This document shows positions 36,501 to 55,846 of a DNA stretch of 64,000 bases, in pieces; position 1 is the stretch's first letter; each line of letters begins with the position of its first letter. A model generated the notes under the pieces. It made no database searches, had not been told where the DNA came from, and saw only the letters and a program-made list of their open reading frames with translations. The stretch spans positions 26,689,657 through 26,753,656 of the forward strand of contig OX578282.1 of NCBI GenBank assembly GCA_951217055.1. The letters run 5' to 3'. The stretch is from Gerris lacustris. Lineage: Eukaryota; Arthropoda; Insecta; Hemiptera; Gerridae. Position numbers and translations under genes: made by a program.

Positions 36501-39500
36501 TTACCACCTTTACTGATGCCAAACCTACACACAATGTCAACAAAATAATTATAAAAACATTAATATATATTTTTTTAAAGTATAATTAATGACACATTGT
36601 AAAAGCAAATGGTTATTAGAGGTTTCACATATTGGCTTTTATTCCAGAGTGGAACAGGTTTCATACTCTCTTTGGTATTAAATTAAACTTTACAAGTCAA
36701 AAAATACCTAGATTTCTTTAGACATTTTAACAATAATATCCTAGAGAATTTGCTTTAACATGAATATCCTTTCTGACAAAAGAGAACAATTAATAAAAAA
36801 ATTATACCTGATGCCTTCTTTCTGGAAAGGAAAAAGCCGGTTAAGTAAAACTGGATCTATAGTTGAGATATCGATATTCTCATTTGATTCCTGAGAGTTT
36901 GGCTGCTTTGATTGGAATAACTAGAACATAAGAAAATTAAAATCAAGTTTAATTTCACAAATGTAAAATAGACAGCACCAAGGTTCTTCATGAATGTTAC
37001 TATCCTTCAACTTAATTAAATATGTAATCAATTATCATTAATTATTAGTATCACTATAATTTTATTTACTTTACTTACTGCAACATCTTAAATTGCTTTA
37101 TAACATTAATATAGTCAATGCATATTATGTAGTTGATCAATTCTATGATGGGTGATGGAATATGTGGTACACCTAGCAGTTGCATCTTATACTGTAGCGT
37201 GTCTTGAAGTTTCATCAGTAAGGAAGTAACGGTAATTATTGTGTGTGTCTGTAATTGTAACTATTCTTGTACTATTAAAAACTATATTCTTCTTTATTCT
37301 ATTGTACTATTAACTATATTCTTCTTGGTTTGATTCTGCATATTATATATTATTCCCAACCGTTTACATTGGGGGGAACCCTAAAATTATTTTGCTAACT
37401 TCTGAGGAATCCCCATCACATAATATAAAATGGTATTTTACAATAGAATAAAGCATTATAAATGTACAGATTTAACACTTGGGTTCTTGCAAATGATAAA
37501 AATGAAATTTACCAAATTAATTGGGAGCCAGATGATAGTTTCTACTACGACACCATTTAGACCAAACTGTTTAAAATTAACAACATATAAGGTAATGTGC
37601 CATTCGGTTTCCTCACCAGTACGATTGGTGTTCCTCATTCACAGTTGTCAATTTTTGTAATGATACCGGTTTTGTTCATGTCTTCTTAGTACCTTGCTGA
37701 TGTCTTCTTTTAGAGTGTATAGTACCATTTGTGGTTTTACAAAAATTGTAGCTGCCCTGTCATTTGATCAAAGTTTGGAATTTTTCCTATGTCTGACTTG
37801 AAAATGTCGTAAAATTCATGAAGTAATCCGTCTAGTTTGTTTCTTGTTCCAACTGGTTCTAATGACTTAAATTTCCAACCAATCTAAAGTCACATCTCTA
37901 ATCCATTCATGAACTACTAGCATATTGGAGTACACCCTTGGAGAATGGATGCAGCCCTGCAGAATTACTGAGTCATCAAACAACATTAGTAATCCCTACG
38001 CTAATACCAAAGTGGCCAACTTTTAAAGAAGTTTCCTATCGTGACAATGATAGTAATCTGATACAACAAGTTCATTATAATATCCTCTCTGAAGAGAGGA
38101 GACAGAGTGTGGGTGTCTGATATGCACAAGAAGTATGCTAAAGTGACTGGAGAAGCAGGGCAACCAAGGTCGTACTACGTGGAAACAGATGATGGAGCGG
38201 AGCTGCAGAGGAACAGAAGTCACTTAGTTTAGGCTTGAGCTTGTTATTCAAAAGAAAGGGAGATGGGACATTTAGGGAATTATTAATGTCATAGTTTTGA
38301 CAGCTGTCAATGTTTTGGTAGTTATTGAAGTAATGTTTTCTTAAAATGCATTGAGTTGTATAATTGTACATTAGAGTTGTTTTAATGGCTTAAAAAACCT
38401 TACAAGGGCTGAACACTTTATGTCTCAAACATATAACCTTAGATGATCACCAACCAGTTTATTGTTTTGTTTTTTTAATTATGTAAGATAAAATTAAAAT
38501 GGTAAATTGTGGTTGAAAGCTAGATAGTCTTTCTTCATCCAATTCTCTCAAGGTTTCTTTTTTAATAAAACAGTTATTTTCAATAAGGCTCATTATAAAT
38601 TATTTAAAACATAAGAAACAAAATTAACAAATAGGAGTTTTGTTTTGACTTAATGATATTTACTTGCAGTTATTTACTGACGGAAAATACTCACCTCGAC
38701 TACGGTGGGTGGTAAAGAGCCAAAAACACAGATTTTATTTAGTGTAGTAGCCTTCTCCTTAAATTCGCCGTACGAAGACAATGGAAAGTGCCACAGCCTT
38801 TTGTTTGCATCTAAAATACAAAATATACAAATGATTAACTACAGTCCAATCAAGATGAGAGATAACTCTGACAGCTCAGGTTGGCCACCCTGGAAAGGGA
38901 AAAATAATGTCACTAGGTGGTTATCTTAAGGACCACGCTCCTCCACCATTGACATTTTTGTTTGACAAGTTTGCCCGACATTCTAGACATCAAATTACGA
39001 GCTCTTATTGGCTCCCCTCCCAATTTGTTTTGATTTTCCCACACTATCAGAGATAACTATTTTCTTGGTCCGACTGTATCTATAACATTAAATGTCAAAT
39101 GTACAGAACAAATCAAGCGGAATTATATAATATGAATTATAGTGAAGGATAGAAGAACTGTTCTACAAAACCAGTCAATGGGTTAGAAAGTGATAGACAC
39201 AACAGTTAAAACCCCAGTTGAACAAACAATGACATCATATTTGAAAAAATAATGAAAGAAGAGGTCCAATGCAGAATTAAAAAAACTAATAAATGAATAA
39301 TTAATAGCGAAAAGCTTATGGAAATATTATGCTCCTTGTTAAATCATTCTTAGGGAGAACAATCTGTCCCTGACAATTGGCTTATGTCAAAACCTCTACT
39401 TCTGTTAAAGAAAGGAGAAAATCTAGATATAAAAAAATTATCAAACCATAAATTTACTTTCTGCACTTTACAAAGAATTCATGATTATCACTTGTAAAAT

Positions 39501-40650
39501 AAATATAATCAAATATTTCAATAGCCCATTAGACCAGATTAGAGTAAAAAAAATGTTCAAGTAATGAAGCCATTCTAGTTGTCCAGTAGATAATATCAAA
39601 GGTCGAACTATATCAATTTGAATTATTCCTAAAGTTTATAGATTTCGAAAAGGCCTTTAATAGCATCAACCAAGGAGCCTGTCCAATGGAATTAAAGAAG
39701 GTTAGGTACATCAGTTTATTTAATGCAATATATTAAAAATTAGGGTAAAAGTGAATTGTACGGTGCTGTTTACAGAATCGAAGTACAAAATTATTTTTTT
39801 TGCCCTAGAATTTGCAACGGCCGCTCTGCACCGCTTTGTGGTACTCTTCTCATTTTCTGAAGAAAAACAACCCTGCTGCATATAGACCAGGTAGAGGTCC
39901 AAATCGAAGTATAAAATTCGATGGCACCGTACATTTCACTTTAGCCAAAATTAGAATTGATTATTAAGAATGAATAAACTCGAAAATCCATAAAACTGGA
40001 AAAAGGACTGAGCAGGGAGGTGTTCCCTCTGTGAAGCTTTATGGAGCATGCCTAGAAGAAGTTTAAAGCCATAGATGTAATAAAAATAGAATAAAACAGT
40101 GTGCTGCAGGCTAAGGAACGTATTATAATCTATAATCTAATGTGGTCACTTATTTCAAACTAATAAAACCTTTCATATTTTAATAATTATTATGCTGAAT
40201 TGATGTGGTAATTTCGAACTCACCGTATTGTTTTCCTGTGATTGTTTTGAAGAAACTTATGACTCTACTGTCGAATCCGACATCGACAGCGAATCTGTCT
40301 TGAGCAATAAGACGTAGATTCGCACTTAGGACCTCAGTCGAGACGTTCCATGTTTTAGCAGATGTTGGATTAGAACTTGAACTGGGCGGCTTAGAATTGG
40401 ATTTAAAATAAGTTTGTTTACTGTTCGATTTGGAATAACTGTTGTTATAAAATGACTGCGGACTATTCTGGTTTGGAAATTCATTAGTTTTGGTAATAGG
40501 ACTTTTACTATGAACACTCGGACTAGTACTTGAAGATGTAGAGGGTTTCAATGAGTTAAGAGAGTTCAACTTAGCAGCTCTTCTTTCCAAAGCAAGACGA
40601 CGATTTTCTTCAATTTTCTTACGCTGTTCATCAGTTAAAGAAGAACTCAT
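27543..40650 (-). CDS. SMARCAL1: SMARCAL1-type annealing helicase, 12 coding exons
   Basis: Exons (minus): 40650-40224, 38810-38695, 36920-36808, 36524-36390, 35765-35588, 35329-35160, 32651-32490, 32381-32220, 31963-31856, 29437-29263, 28506-28315, 27683-27543. All have GT-AG borders and the phases agree, giving 692 codons. Residues 5-28 ([20 protein letters not shown] then AAKL) are the RPA32-binding motif. A Ser/Asn-rich linker follows, then a HARP domain (about 115-175: [24 protein letters not shown]). SNF2 motifs are DDMGLGKT (232-239), DESH (324-327), LLSGTP (352-357), FAHH (504-507) and [11 protein letters not shown] (586-596). The C-terminus KRPRLE looks like a nuclear signal. The protein rewinds RPA-coated DNA at stalled forks. 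The usual second HARP is not seen; one HARP suits insect forms. The start is chosen because it gives the RPA motif at the N-terminus; an upstream in-frame ATG at 40716 adds a hydrophobic stretch and is unlikely. The donor of exon 10 (GTACCC) is weak. The stop overlaps AATAAA; another lies near 27391. Confidence 0.95.
28600..28852 (+). repeat. tRNA-derived SINE with 10-bp target duplication (SMARCAL1 intron 10)
   Basis: Flanked by AAGTCAAAAT at 28588-28597 and 28853-28862. The head GGTGCCAGGTAGCTCATTGC is A-box-like and TAGGTTCGATTCCCGAC (about 28651-28667) is a B box. It ends in a TTAG repeat. The duplication proves retroposition. A relative lies at 63755. Confidence 0.9.
29630..30290 (-). 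mobile_element. Crypton-like repeat, copy B, interrupted
   Basis: Same order as copy A: TGCGAGTGTGGAGTTTGCACC, then TTTATCTACAATTG, then the minus-strand remnant near 29820-29935 ([21 protein letters not shown], with a stop in place of Arg/Tyr), then the ACTCGATATAAACAG upstream block. The copy is interrupted after 29975 and resumes near 30240 at GTTAAATGTAAACACAC. Lies in SMARCAL1 intron 9. Confidence 0.55.
29976..30578. repeat. Inverted pair of about 250-bp repeats
   Basis: Left unit about 29976-30233 (AAGTACTTTTATTTGGTCAC ... CTCCTTCTAAAATTACAG) and right unit about 30325-30576 (TAATTTTAGAAGGAGTT ... GTGACCAAATAAAAGTACTT) are reverse complements. The left unit is flanked by AATTAGTT on both sides and splits the Crypton-like copy B, so it may be a separate insertion. 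The hAT element at 30579 sits at the outer edge of the right unit. Confidence 0.8.
30579..31563. mobile_element. hAT-type non-autonomous element, 8-bp target duplication
   Basis: Ends TAGGGTTGCAAGGCG and, inverted, TAGGGTTGCCAGAT; exact duplication CTTAAACC at 30571-30578 and 31564-31571. Near the left end GTCCCGG phrases recur, and GTGTCCTGG recurs near the right. No transposase. Located in SMARCAL1 intron 9. Confidence 0.93.
32973..33646. mobile_element. Element with 24-26 bp inverted ends (SMARCAL1 intron 6)
   Basis: Left end GAGGAGCCTAGTATCAAAGA and right end (inverted) GAGGAGCTTAGTATCAAAGA, both continuing CGGACA. GCTTCAAAA-type phrases with CGGACA recur inside (33120-33450). 33266-33365 is a fragment of the 19.9-kb repeat family. 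Flanks share ATATG, a possible short duplication. The plus-strand open frame 33030-33473 has no recognisable domain and I do not call it a gene. Superfamily not identified. Confidence 0.65.
33647..35159. other. SMARCAL1 intron 6 remainder
   Basis: AT-rich. ACATGTGTACCAAATTTCAAC near 34133-34154 resembles phrases in other repeat families here. No gene or clear element. Confidence 0.4.
35993..36272 (-). repeat. tRNA-derived SINE (SMARCAL1 intron 4)
   Basis: Minus strand carries GTCGTGGGTTCGATCCC (36221-36205), then TCATACTCGCTTTGGCGGTA and a GTACTAGTACTAG-type end at 35995-36030. The body matches 22150-22360 of the plus-strand copy but lacks its 110-bp duplicated segment. Possible short target match ACAAAA on both sides. 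Confidence 0.8.
37456..37870 (-). pseudogene. Ty3/gypsy reverse transcriptase fragment
   Basis: In shifting minus-strand frames: [20 protein letters not shown], then [10 protein letters not shown] followed after a stop by [15 protein letters not shown], then [20 protein letters not shown]. This is the usual order at the start of a gypsy RT (F..IF...G, GVI......W.TPIV.V.K.DG, DFK.LN......YPLP). Frameshifts and stops make it dead. In SMARCAL1 intron 2. Confidence 0.75.
37938..38232 (+). pseudogene. Ty3/gypsy integrase C-terminal fragment
   Basis: The plus strand starts [10 protein letters not shown] and, after a frame change near 38090, reads [16 protein letters not shown], then [20 protein letters not shown] and SHLV before TAG. 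These are the G-x-SPAELL and GD.VW ... PRSY.V.T..G...RN..HL landmarks at the end of gypsy Pol. It lies 70 bp from an RT fragment on the opposite strand. Confidence 0.8.
39240..40075 (+). pseudogene. Non-LTR reverse transcriptase remnant, split by a MITE
   Basis: Plus-strand pieces in order: [12 protein letters not shown] (39251), [20 protein letters not shown] (39369), [12 protein letters not shown] (39639), then after the MITE a stretch [20 protein letters not shown] (39990). They match the P..W....L..KKG, ID.EKAFDS and G..QG..LSP.L..A landmarks of LINE RTs. Many stops. In SMARCAL1 intron 1. Confidence 0.7.
39744..39946. mobile_element. 203-bp MITE with 8-bp target duplication
   Basis: Inverted ends GGTAAAAGTGAATTGTACGG and GGCTAAAGTGAAATGTACGG are imperfect partners, followed by TGC. 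AAAATTAG flanks both sides (39736-39743, 39947-39954). It interrupts the LINE RT remnant. The 8-bp duplication suits hAT-like MITEs, though the end bases are not classic. Confidence 0.75.
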
Positions 40651-41573
40651 TTCAAATACAAATACAAAATTAAAGATTAAGCTATATAATATAAAAAAAT
40701 AAAATGAAATTATCACACAAATGGTATCACGATCACCTTAACATTTGTACTTGTTTAAAAATTACCTCCCTCCAAAATCAAGTTGTTAACAATTCCATAG
40801 ATAAAGAAATAAGTAAAGGCTATAGATAAATGTTTACCCATATGAGTAGATCCCAGACCAAAAGTGTCGCCATGAACTGCGGCTACAATAAATTTATAAA
40901 TTAAATAATAAAATTATATTCCACAATAATATGTACTTTCTAATTTAATTCAATATACATACAAAAAAATAAATACCCAAAATAAGATCATATTAATGTT
41001 TAATATTCTCATATTAGTTATTATAAATTATAAATATTTCTTAATGGTTCAATTTTTCTTCTTTTTTTACGAGGGAAGACCGCGGCTAATTTTTACGTTA
41101 TTACTGAATAGCTATAGTTTGTAAATCAACATTGAATGAGCAACTTTATAAAATTGTTAACTATTTAATTGATTCAGTTTTAACAAAAAATCTCGATCTA
41201 TAGTTTTAATTTATCTATGGATAAACTGTTAAACCTTAAAGCGAATGACATATTCTAAACAAAGAAACAAATTGTTCAAAGTGAAAATTATAACATAAAC
41301 ATTAATATTAGAAATGTATACAACGCAAATTCGGTTTATTATTATTTTAAAATTATATTAAAATTACAAATGAATGTAATTATTCATATCAAATTTCGCG
41401 ATTTTAATTCAAGCATGTCAGACACGGGTTTCATCAAGGTTTACGCGAAAGGTAACCTTGTGTAACCTTTAACCTCCCTTTAGAAATTTTTCATTCCCGA
41501 AGGACGTTGTTTCCGTGTTTTATTCCTTTAAATTAGTCTTTAGAATTATTTATTTTCAATTTTAAATCGTGAA
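40651..41573. promoter_or_regulatory. Shared 923-bp region between SMARCAL1 and AK2 start codons
   Basis: Two housekeeping-type genes diverge from this interval, the only non-coding DNA between them. AT-rich, no clear TATA box chosen. A block of AGGTTA half-sites sits 99-121 bp before the AK2 ATG, and local CG dinucleotides cluster at 41077-41090 and 41390-41520. Transcription starts are not determinable from sequence. Confidence 0.6.
41453..41475 (-). promoter_or_regulatory. Three AGGTTA half-sites (nuclear-receptor-like)
   Basis: On the minus strand AGGTTA occurs at 41475-41470, 41468-41463 and 41458-41453, with spacers of 1 and 4 bases. DR1 and DR4 spacings are those used by nuclear-receptor dimers. 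Binding is inference. Confidence 0.35.
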
Positions 41574-49650
<8,077 letters not shown>

Positions 49651-52600
49651 TTCACTTAGTATCCGTTTCAAAGATAATCGATATCATTAGAAAGGCAGTT
49701 TTTTCAATTCTTAATTTTATTATTATTTATATTTCAATTCAGGGTTTATTATTATTATAGATAAACATTTCATATTGGGGTTCTTAAAAAAGATCAATAT
49801 TTAGCTGGTTAATAATTTATCATGGTTTTTTAAAAAGGGATTTATGTTAATTAATTTCATTTAGATTTGATAATCATATTTTAAGAATTCTGTATAGTTC
49901 TTGATATTATTTTCTGAACTTGCATCTCTTTTAGCCTGCCTGTCTAGCTTTAATGAATGAGTATATATTATATATACATAGACACACACACATACATATA
50001 TGTATGTACATACATATGTGTATCTATTTAAAACCTCAGGGTATATTTATAAATTTAAAAAAAAATGAAATCTTGGTCCTCATTTCTTATTGAACAAATT
50101 GTTATACATTTTTCATTTCCTTTGCACTGCCATGTATGTAGACTCTATACTTAAAATTTAGGAGAGATAAATATAATACTTAATAAGTTGAATATGGCAC
50201 ATATCGATTGTTTCTTTTTTTGTGAAATTTGATTTATTTTTTTAAAACTAAAAGTACCTTTTTTAAAATTAAATTATAAATGTACAAAAGAGAGAGAGAG
50301 TGTATAAAATTGTTTATGATCTCTATTTTACTTATTGCCTAAAAATTATGTCACAATTAATTTTTAAACAATTACATTAAGCAATTTGAGACTATGTAAT
50401 AAAAATTGCATATTTATTTATTATAAAATAAAATAGTGGATCAGAATAGATACCTTTCAAAATTTCAGTATCAAAATTCCTGGCGTTTATTCCTAGAGAG
50501 ATGAAATACATTCCACACAGTTGTTTGAATAAGATTATGTGGAGCTTCCTCAATAAAGTAAAAGAATACTTTTGTATAAATTGTATTCAAATTATATAAG
50601 GATATCAACCACTTAAATCAGCCATCTTTAGTTGACTAATAACATTTAATAAACATAATATATGAAGAAAAAAACAAAGTATTAGGGTTCATTAAAATAA
50701 TCAATTAAGATTATTTATTACATGTTCTTGCTTAATACTTAGTCTCTTACTGATTTTGTACAATTGTGATTCATGAAATTTTAATAAATTATATGAAATA
50801 TACTTTTTTGTAAACAAAAAGTAAATTGAAGCTAATTATTTAGCAGGAAATGTTGATTCCCCATTGCAATTATTTATTTTTCTTTTTAACATTGATGGAA
50901 CAATTGTCTTTGCAGGGGGGAAATATAATTTTTGATGAATTGCTTTCCATAAAAATAATGGAATGTATGTGCACCTAAAAAAAAAAAAAAAAAAAATAAT
51001 AATAATAATAATTAAATTATGGTTTATTTATTTTAATTTTTAATTTAAAAAGGGGTTTATTGAACTACTTGTATGATTTTAGTCAGGGAAAAAGACCAAC
51101 ATATATGGTTATTCATTTAGGTGAGACTTGTTGATCACAATAACTAAATATGTAAAGTGGTTAATCCCTATCCTGTAATACCCTATTTTTATGTTGATCA
51201 GGATGTCAAAAAAAAAACAGTTAAAAAAAAATGATTACTTGTTATGGCCAAACCAACTTATAACATAGCTACTCATATTCCATGCAAATTTCGTATGGAA
51301 ATACATAAATATATGTGCTTGCATAAACATTGTGAGGAATATTGAAAATGCATATATTTCCTAAAAGCTTTCTATTTCAATAAAATTTTGTTTAAATTCG
51401 ATTCCAAATAATTATTAGCATGTCTTTAAATATTTCAAAATATTTATTTCTTGGATGACATTCCTGAAAATGTGTCTTTATTTATTTTATCCCCTTCTGT
51501 TCTTGAATCCCCATTTTTAAAAAAAAATAAATAATAATAATTCGGAATGTTATCGTTATTCGGAATAATACCATGACTATGATATTATTTTTCAATTATT
51601 TGAATGGGAATAATGCAAAAATTGCCAAAATTTTAACAAAGTTAATATATTAAATATATTTTTTATGAGTCCCAGATATTTTGGAATTCAATCATTATAA
51701 ACCAAGCCTATAATAACTGAGTAAAAATATCTGCTGAGAATTTGTTAAACTTACCTCATTATTCAAACAGTGAATTTGTATCTCTGTTACCTAATTATGT
51801 ACAACAAGCCCTTAGGCCCGTGACAACGGGCTTAATTTTATATTTAGAAAAAAAGTAAAATTAAGTTAATTAATTTAGATAAGTGATTATATCTATTTGA
51901 AGACCAAAAAATCAAAACAACCATTTATTTTTATTGAAATAAATAGCAATAACAAATCATTTCGAGGTGCGCCGTTGTCGGGACACTACTCGATTATATC
52001 AGTTATTGGTTGGAACCACTCAGTATTACATTGGCTTACAAGTTCAGTGTAAATTTGGCTTTTGTACTTTTAATCACTATAAACTCAAAGTAAATCTCGA
52101 TAAATACATAATTTACTTTTAGGTTACTCCTATTTACTACATCACTTTTAAAAGCTGTGTTACGTCTTGAGATCACTTAATTTTTTGTGACTAGTATCTT
52201 GAGAAAAAAAATAAGTTTTTGACTGCAGAAAAGTATTAACGCACAAAACCCTTTGTTATACTAACAGATTGCATTATTCCTATTTTTGTTCATATTTGAA
52301 TAGTGTATGATTTGGTTTTAATTTTCTTTACTGTGTTATGTCTTGACTCATTTTTATGTAAAACGCCCAAACAAGCTTAATGTAATTATGTTGGTATAAA
52401 AAGAATTTAACTTTGAACAAAATTGACAATGAGCTGAATCTGGAAATCATCTTATAAGGTTTCAGCTGTGTGCCACCATCAATCAGAAGAGTTGAAATTA
52501 AGTTAAAGTGTCTTTTATGAACTATTATTGAAATTAAAAGAAATAATTGATTGAGAAGAAGTGATTGATTTCTCGATGTATCTTACAGATATCTCGTAGA

Positions 52601-54138
52601 TTCATTAAGTATTGACAGATTTAAGTCTTTATTTGATAACATACTTAATAGCGGATAAATAATCTTTGTAAGATGGCTATTTCGACCAAGATTTTGTTGA
52701 ATTGACTCATGCTGAATAAAATTCAAATGGTGAACGTGATCAGCTTTTTGTTAAATGGTATCAAATAAAATTTATTTAATCCAGATCTTTGGGGACCGGT
52801 CTAGTCGATTAGTTATTGTACTTGCCCTTGCCTGAAATTATGATCCACACATTGACATATTTTCAAATTTCTGAGATTTGTTTCATATTTATGATCACAT
52901 CAAACCAATGTGTCCATTGGTCAGTTCATCTGTCCTGTAATGACCTTAAGCTGTGTTTATTAGGACATAAAAGAAACAGAAATTTTTTTTTTTGTATACA
53001 AATAAGTTGTTGGATGATAATCTTATCAGGTGCAGTTTAATTAAATGGTAAATGAGAATTTACTCTTTGAATTTTATTCAGAATAATCTTTTATTTTAAT
53101 TAATATTCAAATTACGTTTTTTTTTAAAAAATAATAAAAAAGTCTTCTTTTTTTTGTCAACGAAGGAAAAAAATAACAATGCTATTCATTAATCCATACT
53201 TGTATTTTATTATTTATTTTGTCAATTTTGATAAAAAGTGAAAAATTAAATTTAAATCGAAAATCGAATTTTAAATTAAATCGAAAATTTAATTTTTGGT
53301 CAAATATATGTATCGAAAAATATAATTTTCATCTTTTTTTTAAAACAATAATAATTATAATAGGAATAATAAACGTGTTAACAAAATTACAAAAAAAAGA
53401 AAAAGAAAAAATGTATGGCATTTAAAAAGAAATAATATAAAACTGTTAATAATTTTATGTTTTTGTTTTGTTTTCTGTTACTGTAAATAAAGAATCATGG
53501 TTTACAAATAAGAAACAAAAAGAGAGTGTTTGTGTTTTTTTTGTTTTTAATTTTGTCAATTTATCAAGCTCTTAGTCACTGATTAAAGTGAAAAGGGTTG
53601 GAAATTTAATCTAAAACATTTTTAGGGTCCTACTTAGTTTTATTTTGTTAGTCCATGTGTATGCTGCAATGTATCCTCTCTTGCAAACTCTGTTTTTGGT
53701 GTTATTCTGGCTCCATTACTTTCTAGCTATGGCTGCCTCTGCTTTAATAGTTACATCTTCATGCTATCCTTGATTTTCCTCTTGATCTATTTGTCTTCCA
53801 AGAGCTTCAAGTCTAAAAGTCTTGTATATATTGTTTCTCTTCTTCTTAAGCCACACATGTTTCGGTATCACTTGCATGTAAACCACAGCGTCGTAACTAT
53901 GCAGTTATTTCATAACTTATGGCGCACACACTCTGGTTTATCTGTCAGGTTTACTGCAACATATATGGCCTACCTACTTCTTGTAATGAAGTTAACTAAA
54001 CGTCTTAATTTGTTATTCTTTCTTGCCATCAATTTTAACATTTACTAATATCTATCTACATTATAATATATATTTACTCACATTACTAATATATTTTTAT
54101 TCAGGGTATTATGTAATTATAGGACCCTGTATATTATA
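49651..54138. other. AK2 3' flank and AT-rich intergenic DNA
   Basis: No coding gene seen. Landmarks: CA/TA simple repeat 49970-50020; AATAAA near 50430; A run with (AAT)n at 50977-51013; a hairpin GCCCGTGACAACGGGC at 51812-51827; AAATCGAAAAT-type repeats 53250-53300; GTAAATAAAG near 53483. The AK2 poly(A) site cannot be fixed. Confidence 0.4.
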
Positions 54139-54528
54139 CAGGGTGTTAAAAAAATACAATTGAATATTTTACCCACTTGTAGATCTTATCAATCCAAACA
54201 AAACAGCCCTAATAAAACATGGATTCAAAAATCAACTGTTTTTGAGATATGGGGTTTTTCAAGGAAATTAATATTTCTTGTTATTTCAATAAGTTCCCAA
54301 CCCGTTAAGACAATTAGCCATGTAAATAAAAAAAATAAATATAAATAATTTAAGTAGATGTTCTACATTGTCCTCCTTCCATTTGTATATGTCCTTCGAA
54401 TCTCCGTAAAAATGAACGCCCCATTCTTTGACAGATTCCGGATTCATACGATCAGTCTTGCAGATATGTTCTATTTGTTCTCCCAATTCGTTTAAATTGT
54501 ATTTTTTGTTTAGGTAATTTCTGACCAT
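54139..54528 (-). mobile_element. Mariner-type element remnant (3' end)
   Basis: TATA then CAGGGTGTTAAAAAAATAC (54139 on) is a mariner-style terminus. The minus-strand open frame from 54528 reads VRNYLNKKYN, then LNELGEQIEHICKTDRMNP and KWKEDNVEHLL. It resembles the last 50 residues of insect mariner transposases (EL..RI..AC..I.P ... C....G.H.EHLL), with the DDE core deleted between the first two pieces. No opposite TIR seen. Confidence 0.5.
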
Positions 54529-55223
54529 GATTGAAAAATGGCTGTATAATAATGATAATAATCTTTATTGTTTTTTAGGGGAGTAGTCCTATAATTGAAG
54601 TAATGTAGGGATACAATAATTTAAGTTCTTTTACCTACTCTCACTTTAAACATAGATAACAAAATAAAAACAATAGGAGTAATGATAAGGATACATGTAT
54701 ACTATAATGTGATGATAGTAGCACTGTACTAATAACAATGTAATACTGGACTTTATTCTTATCGGCAAAATATTCGTAATTGAAAAGTTTCAATTATGTA
54801 GTTTATAAATTCAAGTGTAATTGCACCATTGCCACATACTTTTCCATTTTTCCCCCTGAGAAATACTCTGTAAAAGTTCATCTAAAGTAATTGGTAAGTC
54901 TAATATGTTGATTGTTGATCCTATACATAAGTCTTCGTTTATGAAACGTGGAGGATATAATGTCTTAAAGTTTTTTCCCGTGCTTCTTCTGTTGGGAGAG
55001 TTTCATTTAGGTCTTTTGCAAAGCAGAAATTTCCGACTGTCACCCAAAGTGTTGCACTAAGTTGTGTGTTTGTGATACGTGGAAAATGGCTGTAATTCGA
55101 AAACGGTTGATTTTCAAGCCTATATTTATTGGCAAATATTTGTTTTTTATTGATGAATCTATAATTAGGTAAAATATCCTAATAACTTGGTCCGTAGGCT
55201 TCCGCGGGTAGATTCGTCATAAA
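54529..55223. other. No recognisable feature
   Basis: AT-rich spacer, nothing supportable. Confidence 0.4.
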
Positions 55224-55413
55224 CAGCTTGGGTTTCCAGTAAAATCCGTGTCACGAAGGGGTTGAAATCTGACGTTTCTCTTCCACTACTGGTATATCCT
55301 ATGTTTGCTTCGAGTCAACACCACACCCCTGAAGATGCTTCCAGCAGTGGAAGCTAAACGTCAGATTTCAACCCCTATGTGACACGGATTTCACCAGAAA
55401 CCCAAGCTGTTTA
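55224..55413. repeat. Inverted repeat with hammerhead-like core
   Basis: Arms about 55217-55290 and 55344-55413 (ATAAACAGCTTGGGTTTC, TCCGTGTCAC, GGGGTTGAAATCTGACGTTT and complement). Right of the loop CTGAAGATGCTTCC...GGAAGCTAAACGTC has the layout CTGANGA, stem, xAAA of a hammerhead ribozyme, with T for the first base of GAAA. The opposite arm has GAAAC at that place. Such motifs are known from Penelope-like elements and other retroelements; the assignment is inference. Confidence 0.55.
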
Positions 55414-55846
55414 TGAAAATATCCTAATGTATTTCCTAAACACTCTGTATGAGGGCTTAGGCATGCCAAATATCTTCAAGCTATTGCTCTACGAATTATT
55501 ATTTTAATATTTACAACAGCTTTGTGACTATGATGGTTTCAGAAATTATCAGAACTGACTTTGAAAAGAAAAATATTTTCATTATTTTTGGGTTTAGTGC
55601 ATCTAAATGTTAAGCTAAAATTAATTTTTAGCAATTACTTTATTGTACATGCCTGTCGAATGTAATTGAAACAGCTTTTTTTTAATTAAAAATTTTAAAA
55701 TGTGCAATTTAATCAAAATTTTGTGCCATATTTTTTGGTAAGTTGATCTGATCTTAAAAATCTATATTGTTACCAAATCCTATTTCAGATATCTTTCTTA
55801 AATAAAGTCAGATTTTGAAAAAAAAAAAAAAAAAAAAAAAAAAAAC
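55414..55846 (+). other. Retroposed-looking 3' end with poly(A) tail
   Basis: AATAAA at 55801-55806 is followed 11 bases later by 28 A (55818-55845). The layout is that of a polyadenylated transcript copied into DNA. The upstream 400 bp shows no coding frame, so the source could be a UTR or a non-coding retroposon. Confidence 0.45.

Noticed and set aside
40651..40716. Upstream start for SMARCAL1 at 40716
   Set aside because: It would add a hydrophobic 22-residue leader to a nuclear protein and bury the N-terminal RPA-binding motif.
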